Notes under the pieces: generated by a model
Databases searched by the model: none
What the model saw: the letters and a program-made list of their open reading frames with translations, nothing else
What the model was told of the DNA's origin: nothing
Made by a program: the position numbers and the translations under genes
Origin: Erysipelotrichaceae bacterium
GTDB taxonomy: Bacteria > Bacillota_I > Bacilli_A > Erysipelotrichales > Coprobacillaceae
Length of the DNA: 42,256 bases
Assembly: GCA_018365815.1 (NCBI GenBank)
Contig: JAGZJH010000021.1
Location: 1-42,256 of the forward strand
Reading direction: 5' to 3'
Part shown: in pieces, positions 1 through 7,433 of the stretch
Position numbering within the stretch: the first letter of the stretch is position 1
How the letters are laid out: each line of letters opens with the position of its first letter

Positions 1-37
1 TAAATTCATCTGTAAATGTTGGTTTAGTCATCATCAT
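1..37 (-). CDS. 5' end of an unidentified gene, cut by the window edge
   Basis: Only the first dozen codons are visible, reading leftwards out of the window: three consecutive ATG codons (35-37, 32-34, 29-31) followed by T-K-P-T-F-T-D-E-F. An AAAAGGGG ribosome-binding site lies at about 41-48. The product cannot be identified from so few residues; a transposase is possible given the mobile debris next door, but this is a guess. A site AACTGGTACAGTT (105-117) sits upstream and could belong to its promoter. Confidence 0.4.
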   Translation of the reverse strand, partial: MMMTKPTFTDEF

Positions 38-104
38 ATACCCCTTTTATATTTTTGATTTAAGCTTATGACATTGTATCATATACTAGCTAGTTCTTCT
101 ATTT

Positions 105-117
105 AACTGGTACAGTT
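105..117. promoter_or_regulatory. Possible operator-like dyad
   Basis: AACTGGTACAGTT is a partly palindromic 13-mer located upstream of the leftward gene starting at 37. It shares GGTACAGTTT with the larger dyad at 18590-18607 next to a MocR-type regulator pseudogene. MocR/GntR regulators are known to bind sites of this general form. The assignment is inference only. Confidence 0.25.
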
Positions 118-129
118 TTTATTCTAGCA

Positions 130-263
130 TCAGCGTTCCACCTCTTGCGATAAGTGAACGCCTTGGACACGAAGATATACAAACAACATTAAACACCTAT
201 TCGCATTTATATCCGAATAAGCAAAATGAAATTGCTGATATGTTATCTTCTCTTATGGTTTAA
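130..263 (+). pseudogene. Relic of tyrosine recombinase C-terminus (copy 1)
   Basis: The plus strand encodes about 44 residues ending in a stop at 261-263. They include ISERLGHEDIQTT, then TYSHLYP, then a polar tail ending SLMV. LGHxxxxTTxxxYxH is the C-terminal catalytic signature of phage/ICE-type tyrosine recombinases: the second Arg/His region and the nucleophilic Tyr. The rest of the enzyme (about 330 residues) is absent, so this is a decayed fragment. Positions 164-263 recur with about five mismatches at 1382-1481, so the two relics form a 100-bp direct repeat around a single membrane-protein gene. This is consistent with successive island insertions or recombination between integrase genes. 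Confidence 0.8.
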
Positions 264-277
264 TAAGTATTTCTAAT

Positions 278-321
278 GAACTTCTGATTATCCTTCTAAT
301 ACTAGAACCAATCAGAAGTTC
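278..321. terminator. Intrinsic terminator hairpin
   Basis: A perfect 12-bp inverted repeat, GAACTTCTGATT (278-289) and AATCAGAAGTTC (310-321), encloses a 20-nt loop. It lies just past the TAG at 341-343 that would end the frameshift-extended reading frame of the leftward membrane-protein gene, and just past the end of recombinase relic 1. It could serve both strands. Confidence 0.65.
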
Positions 322-340
322 TTAATTAATTAAGATAAAT

Positions 341-1251
341 CTAGTTCTCTTCTAAATTCACAATTTTACAAATTATTGGATAATTTTTATTGGCAACATA
401 TTTTTGGCTATATATTTTGCATCTGAATTTTTCAAGTTTTTCTTCTAAATCATCTATTTCTTTTTTATAAATCTTTATATATGTCGCATTATTATCAATT
501 TCTTTTTTTACATCAAAAAAAGATTGTTTAACTCTTTAAGTTTCAACACACAAACAGCGTAGTTTCCATCCCCACTTTTCAATAAATTAAAATGACAAAC
601 TTGTGAATTAATTTCAAATATTATATCTCGAATGTTTTGATATATATCAAAACATAATTTGTTTCGCAAACATTTATTAACAAACATGAAATCTAAATTT
701 CCATATGCATTATCTAACAATCCTGTATCTAATAAAGTTAGTTTTCGATATTTATCCATTTGAGTATCAAAAATCACTCTATATTCATTCATTTTAGAAC
801 TATAGTATTTATCCCACCAATCGTTACTATTTACCTCGTTATCAATGATAGTGAAATTATTTTCTTTGAACCATTTTATCAGTTTATCCTTTTGAGTTTG
901 TGAATCTTTTGTATCAAAAGATTTAATATTGAATTTATTATATTCATTATTTCCTTCTTCGTTTAAACAATTAATAATCAAATCAATAGGAGCATCTATG
1001 TCAAGATATTTGATTGTGCTTAATTCCTTTAATAATTTAGTAGCTTGAATCCAAAATTCTTCCATAGATTTTCTTTTTTCAACATAATATTCTGTTATCG
1101 ACATAATAAAACCTAACGCAGCACTACCTAAGAAAGCTAGAGCAATATCATAGTAAATAGAATTAGCCTTTTTACCAACACAAAATGCTACGATTAATGA
1201 TAAAACTGAAACAATTAATGTTATATATGTTAGCCTTTTTTTTGATTTCAT
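341..1251 (-). pseudogene. Two-TM membrane protein of unknown family, frameshifted near its 3' end
   Basis: The uninterrupted frame runs from ATG 1251 (strong site GGAGGAT upstream) to a stop at 508-510, 247 aa. It has two N-terminal membrane segments (about residues 8-26 and 35-53) followed by a charged cytoplasmic domain with no family I recognise. The frame ends right after a run of seven T on the coding strand (A-run 515-521). Reading one base back there continues the protein for about 50 more residues, a coherent Lys/Glu-rich stretch with coiled-coil character (EIDDLEEKLEKF), to TAG 341-343, giving about 303 aa. A real mutation, a sequencing error and programmed -1 slippage at the heptamer are all possible. 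It lies alone between two recombinase relics, so transferred cargo is likely. Function unknown. Confidence 0.65.
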
Positions 1252-1381
1252 AATGTATCCTCCTAATAAATTATTGTTTGAGCTTTATTATAACACTCAA
1301 AAATAGTTTATCTACTAAAGTATGTATAAATTATAATACTTAAATAAAAAAATTATCATCTATGTATAATCATAATAGTTT

Positions 1382-1481
1382 TGAACACGAAGATATACAA
1401 ACAACATTAAATACTTATTCGCATTTATATCCAAATAAGCAAAATGAAATTGCTGATATGTTATCTTCGCTTATGGTTTAA
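1382..1481 (+). pseudogene. Relic of tyrosine recombinase C-terminus (copy 2)
   Basis: This stretch encodes EHEDIQTTLNTYSHLYP and the same polar tail to a stop at 1479-1481. It matches positions 164-263 over 100 bp with about five substitutions, mostly at third positions (aac/aat, acc/act, ccg/cca). Third-position drift implies that both copies descend from functional recombinase genes rather than from a recent local duplication. It ends 130 bp before the guaA-like 12-mer at 1611, the usual distance between an integrase gene and its attachment site. Confidence 0.8.
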
Positions 1482-1551
1482 GCTATGGGAATAATGCATA
1501 TTCTCTCTATGTGGTACACTTTTGGTACGATGAGAGGTTTTAAGAAAAACA

Positions 1552-1595
1552 AAAACCTCCGAAAAGCCCATAAATAAGGCATTTTCAGAGGTTTT
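1552..1595. terminator. Bidirectional intrinsic terminator
   Basis: AAAACCTC (1552-1559) pairs with GAGGTTTT (1588-1595). The stem is extended inward by GAAAA/TTTTC and GCC/GGC around a short AT loop. It lies between recombinase relic 2 and the putative attachment site at 1611-1622. Confidence 0.75.
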
Positions 1596-1610
1596 AATTA
1601 CATTATTTTA

Positions 1611-1622
1611 TTATTCCCACTC
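1611..1622. repeat. Putative distal attachment repeat of the guaA island
   Basis: TTATTCCCACTC here is identical to 7422-7433, the reverse complement of the final guaA codons (stop plus the codons for the conserved E-W-E end). The sequences differ immediately on both sides, so the shared core is exactly 12 bp. The 3' end of guaA is an established integration hot spot for genomic islands; reading this as an att site is inference from the duplication and its position. Confidence 0.7.
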
Positions 1623-1846
1623 GTCACGGGACATTTATTATTAACCTATATTTAGTTCAACATATTATATAATTGAATTAATTTGAGTTCAATAATTGTT
1701 GATATCTACTCTTTTGATATAATTTGTATATCAAAAATGTATCGTTTTTTCAAGAAGGTTTGTATCATCCATCAATAATTAAACAATTTATAACTTATAA
1801 TTGAATTGTGAAACCAACAAATCTTATATTGACTATTATAATGTAT
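1623..1846. other. Non-coding left end of the island, with one perfect AT-rich inverted repeat
   Basis: No reading frame of note is visible between the attachment repeat and the end of the STAND gene. The stretch is strongly AT-rich. It contains a perfect 10-bp inverted repeat, TTTTGATATA (1712-1721) and TATATCAAAA (1727-1736), with a 5-nt spacer. That repeat could be a recombinase arm site, an operator or a weak terminator; nothing in the sequence decides between these. Confidence 0.5.
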
Positions 1847-4800
1847 CTACTCTTGAACAGATTCTATTTTATAATACTCACCTTCTATAGAATTATTATT
1901 GTATTCCAACAATCCTGTCCAATCTGTATATCTACTAATCGCCAATGATTTATCATGTACTTCTTTTGAGGCGTTCACAAACCATACAAGATAAAGATTC
2001 TTAATATCTAAGAATTTATCTAAAGATTCTTTTCGTATGACTAACCCTAATCTTTGTTTTGACAAATCAGTATCAAAAGCTATAAGTTTTCCAGATTCAT
2101 CATAGTAATACCCATCATATTTCTTTTGTTTTAATTTTAAAACATTAATAATTTCTGCACACGGATGAAAATTTGAAATAGTATCCTTTTTTGAAGCGTC
2201 AAATTCTTCTTCCCATAATAATTCTTGTGTTGCACATAATATTTTACCTAAATTTATAGTCACTGATTCTTTTGTTATGTATGTTTTTGTAACAATTGGA
2301 ATATCGACACTATCTTCTTGATTTTCTAGCGCCACATCATTTTGTTCTTCAATATCCACTTTACCTAGATATTTTTCGATCATTGCATCCAGAACAGAGA
2401 TATCTGGTTGCTCAACTGTCTTAGATACTTGTTTTGTTTCACCTGTCTTTAATTCATAATTTATCCATTGCCACTTTAACATTGCTTTACTACCAGATGA
2501 CCACGGATATTCTCTATTATACAAAGTGTATGTATGTGGAATACCAGTAACATCACTATTAAGAAGATTAATTTTTTTATCTACATATTTTTTTAATACA
2601 TCTAATTGTTCAGTAGTTACAAAATATCCATATAACCAATTCCAAACTAGCAATTTATCATTTTTCAAATTTTTTCTGTCAGTATCAGCGTATTTTGATA
2701 AAACAACCCATTGAGTCCCATCATTATCAGTTAATAGTAAATCCTCTTTCTGATATTGGAAAAATAGAGAATTAGAATTAATCCATACTTCCTCATCAAA
2801 AGAAGAGTCACTTTTATCATTCTTTATTTCTTGTATTGCTTTCTTCATATGTTCGTTAACTTCTGAAAAATATGGAGCATCTATAGAAAACAAATTATAT
2901 TCATTCAGTGTCGGATCAAAATCTCTTACATACGGTTCCCATGGTCCTTCATATTCTACGGTTTCATCTTCCATGGAATATGTATTTTTCATTGGATAAT
3001 AATCTGAAATTCGCGCTAAGATATTATACATTGCAATCCATTGATATTTTTTTCCAATCCGTTCCGTCTTCGCAGTTTGTTCCATACCGTAAGTAAAACG
3101 ATTTATATATCCATCATAATCATCAAAAAACTCACTCTGATATTTTAACTCGTTAATAATAAAATACATAGCGTAATTAAATATCTTGCAATGGTCAACT
3201 TCAAAGTTTCCTATCGCACTTTGAAAAACATATCTACCAAAATCGCCATACATTCCCATTCCTTCAAATCGCATGGAACTTAGAATAGAATATAATCCTT
3301 TTTCAAATTTTTGTTTCGTATAATCTTGATCACCAATATCTGGAATAGGTATTGAATTATAAGGTGGTTTGATTTTTTTTAGATCATAATCTTTAAGTTC
3401 ATCTGGATACTCCATCAAAAAACGTTCAATAATAAGTCTTGCATAGTCTCGTAATAAAATATCTGGATATACACTTTCTTTATTAAAGACACTATTAAAC
3501 ACAAAACTAACTAAAGATTTATACTCTTCTTTGTTTTCAAGTTTTCTTTTTACACATGCTCCAAATACAATTCCGTATAATCTTTGTATCACATAAGGAT
3601 CATTTATTTCAGAAAACAATTCAAGTATATACTCATTATATTCAAAATGAACTTTTAAAATTTCAATCATTGCCTTAGACGTTGTATCACGAAGCCAACG
3701 ATTTGAAGAAGTGAGTACCCATGAAAAAAGTATTAATAGCAATCTAATTTGCTCTTTATCAGAAATCTCCAATATTTCACCTTTATTATAGCTTTTAATT
3801 AATTGAACAAGGCGATTATCATCAGAAGTATCTTCATTAATAAAAGTTGTCCACAGATAATCTCTCCTTGCAAGATCATACGTTTTCAAAACATTGTGTA
3901 AAGAATCCGCACTTAATAAATGTCCTTGTTTTACAGAATTATTAATAAAAACTCTCCATAAAACAGAAGGATAAACATAATATTCATTACAAAGTTTTAA
4001 TAATTTAGGAATTGTTAAATATATTTTTCCCCTCCATTCAAACGATTCAAGATATGCTCTAAATAATTCCTTTTTATCTGTTTCATCTTTTATATCACTG
4101 ATAATTTCAATGCATTCTTTCTTATATTTTTCCGCATATAAAGCACAAACATGCACAAATAAGCCTTCATTGTCCCAATTTTTAAATTTTCCATCAACAA
4201 TACCTAATATATTTTTAGACAAATAATCTCTAATATCATTTTCTTTAGAAAACATAGATAAAATAGTTTTAGCTGAAAAATAATCATTCATTTGGTCATA
4301 CGTAAAATACAAATAATACTTTCCATTAGATTCATAATCATGAAGTATATTTTCCCTTATGAGTTGCGTAACAAACGGTATCGCTGATAAACCCATTTCA
4401 TTCCAAATTGTCATAGAAACTATCTCATCTCTTTCAAAATGTCGTTTACCAGTAAGCAATATCTGTTTAGAAATGGATTCGATTATGGGTAGCACAATAT
4501 TATATGATTGGTCATATCCAGCATGTTCGATAGCTGTTGCTAATTTAATATGCATTTTGTCATTTGCCTTTTCTAAAAGACGCTCATATAAAACTGGTAA
4601 TTCTACCTCATCACCTTGATAAGTTTTGCAATACAGAGTTAAAAATAAAGGATTATCAATATTAGAGGTAAACATATGCAATGGAGTGAATGGTATTCCA
4701 TAGTGGTCAAGAAATCTTTTTGCAGCTTCGAGTGAATTTCCTTTAAAACCATAATGTTCGATTTTCATTACATCATCATATTCAAGAAAATTATCTGGTA

Positions 4801-6142
4801 AAATTGTTTTCTCATATTCACTTCTAAACGAAATCGCTAAACGAACAAAATTCTTCTCTACTACTTTTTGATATAAAACAGGTAACACTGACTTCCATAA
4901 TTGTGGATGCCAACTCTCATTTAGTGCATCAATAAAAATTGGTATTATTTTTTCACTTGTTTCACCAATTACTTCTAAAATATCAATAAGTTCTTCAAAT
5001 TTAAAATTTAATCTTAAATTATCCTCTAGTTGTTTAAGAATGTTATCTTTAGAAAGACAATTGCTCCCAATAATTAATAGAGCATCTTCTCCCTCATTAA
5101 GTAATGTGACAGCTTCATTTGCAAAAAGTTGAGTCTTACCAATACCAGCCTCTCCTTCTACAACAAGAATTTTACTATCTAGCAATTTTCTTTCAATTTC
5201 GGATAATTCCAATCTATAATATAAACTTTTTAGTTTATCTAGTTTTCTCAAATATATTCTCAAAGCTTTTGCCTTATCATCATTATCTTGTATCTCTGCA
5301 TAATCTTTTTGTGTTTTTAAAATCTTATCCTTTATTTCATTTATATCTGTTTCAAATGTACTCGAAATAATATTTTGCCAATTTTCAACATCATAAATAG
5401 TTTTGGAATTTACATCTGATAATGTAGAAATTAACTTAGAAAGTCTATAGGCATATGGATATAAATCACCAAGTTCCCATTTTAATGTTTCAATTTCTTT
5501 GATAAGATTTCTTTTTTTATCATTAAAATAATCCAATGCTTTTTTGTTTTGTAAAAAGACTGTCAAATTCTTTGACGCTTCGGTATCAATATTAAAGTCT
5601 TCATTAAAACGTTCACCAAGAATATCTACTGTTGCAGATGCTTGATCAACTAACCAATGATGAGAAATCTCATGATCATCAAAATAATATTTTGCTAATA
5701 GCTGATGTTTTCGAACAAGATCAAGTATAGTCGTATCTGTTATGGGTTCTAATGAAATTCCTGCACCATTTAATATATGTTCAATGTCTATATAACTCTT
5801 GCAAGTAGTCGTAAGAGGCTTATTGCAGAATAAATAAATAATATCTAATCTTCCTCTATAATGCTTAACTGCCTTTTCTGCTGAATCTTTAATTTGGTCA
5901 TATCCAACAGCATTATCGAAAAACTTAGCCTGATAGCTAATATATTTGTTACTCTCCTCACTAAAAATTGGTTCAGATTCAACACCTGCGTTATTTGGAT
6001 TGCTGTGAACATATTTATGTTCTTTATTTTTACTTAGATACTCATATGTAAACAATTGTCTACTTAGGTCTTCAAATTTGTACCTAATACCTCGAACATC
6101 GTAATTAGTCGATATGAATTTTTCCCATGTAATCTGTACCAC
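1847..6142 (-). CDS. PD-(D/E)XK nuclease-STAND NTPase, Avs4-like anti-phage sensor
   Basis: The gene encodes about 1430 aa. Counting from an upstream ATG at 6184, residues 35-125 resemble a PD-(D/E)XK restriction-type nuclease: E69/E71 with proline following, then YQAKFF with the Q-x-K pair at 85-87. A helical linker follows (about 200-330). The STAND/NACHT-like ATPase then shows Walker A GEAGIGKT (344-351), Walker B IIPIFIDALNE (413-423) and a sensor-like LAISFRSEYE (449-458). The remaining 800-900 residues are helical, repeat-like and typical of target-sensing C-termini. In characterised Avs4 proteins this layout senses a phage protein, oligomerises and activates the nuclease. GTG 6142 is preferred as the start: AGGAGGT lies nine bases upstream of it, whereas ATG 6184 has no good site. 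The family match is from recognition of layout and motifs; the Avs subtype is less certain. Confidence 0.75.
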   Translation of the reverse strand: MVQITWEKFISTNYDVRGIRYKFEDLSRQLFTYEYLSKNKEHKYVHSNPNNAGVESEPIFSEESNKYISYQAKFFDNAVGYDQIKDSAEKAVKHYRGRLDIIYLFCNKPLTTTCKSYIDIEHILNGAGISLEPITDTTILDLVRKHQLLAKYYFDDHEISHHWLVDQASATVDILGERFNEDFNIDTEASKNLTVFLQNKKALDYFNDKKRNLIKEIETLKWELGDLYPYAYRLSKLISTLSDVNSKTIYDVENWQNIISSTFETDINEIKDKILKTQKDYAEIQDNDDKAKALRIYLRKLDKLKSLYYRLELSEIERKLLDSKILVVEGEAGIGKTQLFANEAVTLLNEGEDALLIIGSNCLSKDNILKQLEDNLRLNFKFEELIDILEVIGETSEKIIPIFIDALNESWHPQLWKSVLPVLYQKVVEKNFVRLAISFRSEYEKTILPDNFLEYDDVMKIEHYGFKGNSLEAAKRFLDHYGIPFTPLHMFTSNIDNPLFLTLYCKTYQGDEVELPVLYERLLEKANDKMHIKLATAIEHAGYDQSYNIVLPIIESISKQILLTGKRHFERDEIVSMTIWNEMGLSAIPFVTQLIRENILHDYESNGKYYLYFTYDQMNDYFSAKTILSMFSKENDIRDYLSKNILGIVDGKFKNWDNEGLFVHVCALYAEKYKKECIEIISDIKDETDKKELFRAYLESFEWRGKIYLTIPKLLKLCNEYYVYPSVLWRVFINNSVKQGHLLSADSLHNVLKTYDLARRDYLWTTFINEDTSDDNRLVQLIKSYNKGEILEISDKEQIRLLLILFSWVLTSSNRWLRDTTSKAMIEILKVHFEYNEYILELFSEINDPYVIQRLYGIVFGACVKRKLENKEEYKSLVSFVFNSVFNKESVYPDILLRDYARLIIERFLMEYPDELKDYDLKKIKPPYNSIPIPDIGDQDYTKQKFEKGLYSILSSMRFEGMGMYGDFGRYVFQSAIGNFEVDHCKIFNYAMYFIINELKYQSEFFDDYDGYINRFTYGMEQTAKTERIGKKYQWIAMYNILARISDYYPMKNTYSMEDETVEYEGPWEPYVRDFDPTLNEYNLFSIDAPYFSEVNEHMKKAIQEIKNDKSDSSFDEEVWINSNSLFFQYQKEDLLLTDNDGTQWVVLSKYADTDRKNLKNDKLLVWNWLYGYFVTTEQLDVLKKYVDKKINLLNSDVTGIPHTYTLYNREYPWSSGSKAMLKWQWINYELKTGETKQVSKTVEQPDISVLDAMIEKYLGKVDIEEQNDVALENQEDSVDIPIVTKTYITKESVTINLGKILCATQELLWEEEFDASKKDTISNFHPCAEIINVLKLKQKKYDGYYYDESGKLIAFDTDLSKQRLGLVIRKESLDKFLDIKNLYLVWFVNASKEVHDKSLAISRYTDWTGLLEYNNNSIEGEYYKIESVQE

Positions 6143-6240
6143 TTTCTTAACACCTCCTCTTTTAAAAAACAATTCTGTAACCATAGATAATCATATAGTT
6201 TTTGTTATATTCTAAACTTTTGTGATACTAAAAATCTCCT

Positions 6241-7218
6241 CTACTTTAAATTCTCCAATTTCTTAATCGCATCTAAATAATCTCTTTCAACATCACTTAA
6301 TGTTTTTGCTTTATACTTTTTATATTCTGTTTCAGCCTTTTTCATTGCTTGTGTATGAGAAATCGAACCATTACCTACTAATAATTCTTCTCCAGTAACT
6401 GTTAAAATGTTATCTAGGTGTTTTATCCAATCTTCCATTGTCATTAGTTGTTCTCGTTCTGCTTGTCTTTCCGCAAAATCAAGATATCCAGAAACAAGTT
6501 GCCCCATCGCTTTTAACTCTTTTTCATTTAAATAATTCTTTGCAATCTTTGCTTCTTTTAGTGTTGGATGATTTCCAATAAAAGTAGTTAATCCCATAAA
6601 TTCTTTTTCAGCATCTGCTCTATGATAAATGACTTCAGCTGCAGTTTCACCATGAATAGCATAATGAATCTTATTTTGTACTTTTTTAAAGAATTGAATA
6701 GATATTTCAGCAGTTGGATCATAATCAATACTTGTAGCATATATCTCAAGTATTTGTCTATAAAACACTTTTTCAGATGCACGGATATCACGGATTCTTT
6801 CAAGTAACTCTTTAAAGTATCCGCCACCACCCAATTCTTTTAAACGTTCATCATCAAGTACAAACCCTTTTTTCATATATTCTTTAATAAGGTTTGTTGC
6901 CCATATTCTAAATTGAACTCCTCGTTTTGATTTAACACGGTAACCAACAGAGATAATAACATCAAGATTGTAGTAATCAACTTGATATATTTTTCCATCA
7001 TTGGCAGTTGTTGCAAAATTTGCAACAACTGAATCTTTTATCAATTCACCTTCATCAAAAATATTTTTAATATGCCTAGATATAGTAGATTTATCTCTTT
7101 GAAACAATACTGACATTTGATTCAACGATAGCCAAACTGTTTCATCATTAAAAGTTGTTTCTATTTTCACTAATCCATCTTCTGTTGTATAAATGATCAT
7201 TTTAGAATTATTATCCAT
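6241..7218 (-). CDS. RhuM family protein
   Basis: This 325-aa protein belongs to the virulence RhuM family (Pfam Virulence_RhuM), by overall similarity. Residues about 25-60 form a helix-turn-helix-like segment (WLSLNQMSVLF followed by KSTISRHIKN). The family core DYYNLDVIISVGYRVKS is followed by GVQFRIWA. The C-terminal helical part ends with the usual HTQAMKKAE and EYKKY stretch. Length is normal for the family. The biochemical role of RhuM is not established; members are common on islands and resemble phage Bro/antirepressor-type DNA-binding proteins. It lies directly upstream of the STAND nuclease on the same strand, about 100 bp apart, so co-transcription is likely. It may regulate, assist or merely share the island with the nuclease. 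Confidence 0.85.
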   Translation of the reverse strand: MDNNSKMIIYTTEDGLVKIETTFNDETVWLSLNQMSVLFQRDKSTISRHIKNIFDEGELIKDSVVANFATTANDGKIYQVDYYNLDVIISVGYRVKSKRGVQFRIWATNLIKEYMKKGFVLDDERLKELGGGGYFKELLERIRDIRASEKVFYRQILEIYATSIDYDPTAEISIQFFKKVQNKIHYAIHGETAAEVIYHRADAEKEFMGLTTFIGNHPTLKEAKIAKNYLNEKELKAMGQLVSGYLDFAERQAEREQLMTMEDWIKHLDNILTVTGEELLVGNGSISHTQAMKKAETEYKKYKAKTLSDVERDYLDAIKKLENLK

Positions 7219-7341
7219 TCAGTAAGCCTTCTCCTTTTTTTATACTATTAAAAAATTTGTTTATAATCATTTGTATCATTTTTCTTAACATTATTAAATT
7301 TACTTATTTTAGTTATGTAAGACTTTCCGTATAATAATAAA

Positions 7342-7376
7342 AAATCCCTTCACCTTTATTCTCAGTAAAGAGATTT
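7342..7376 (-). terminator. Terminator downstream of guaA
   Basis: AAATCCCTT (7342-7350) and AAGAGATTT (7368-7376) pair with one wobble. On the minus strand a T-rich tail follows the stem. It lies on the island side of the attachment repeat, so integration appears to have supplied guaA with its terminator. Confidence 0.6.
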
Positions 7377-7421
7377 TATTTACATTTATATGTTACCTGT
7401 TATCCACATATACCATTCCAT

Positions 7422-7433
7422 TTATTCCCACTC
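7422..7433. repeat. guaA-terminal attachment repeat
   Basis: TTATTCCCACTC, the last codons and stop of guaA, is repeated exactly at 1611-1622. See the island entry. Confidence 0.7.

Larger units (their letters stand above)
1611..7433. mobile_element. Genomic island at the guaA 3' end carrying RhuM and an Avs4-like STAND nuclease
   Basis: The interval is bounded by 12-bp direct repeats, one of which is the guaA terminus. Its content differs in kind from the metabolic genes to its right: one giant STAND ATPase and one RhuM protein, and no housekeeping genes. No complete integrase lies inside. The nearest recombinase sequence is the relic just outside the left repeat, so the island is probably immobile now or was mobilised in trans or in tandem with a neighbour. 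Confidence 0.6.

Noticed and set aside
2526..5370. Several short rightward frames opposite the STAND gene
   Set aside because: They are antisense to a continuous 1,430-codon gene with clear motifs, and lack ribosome-binding sites or recognisable products.
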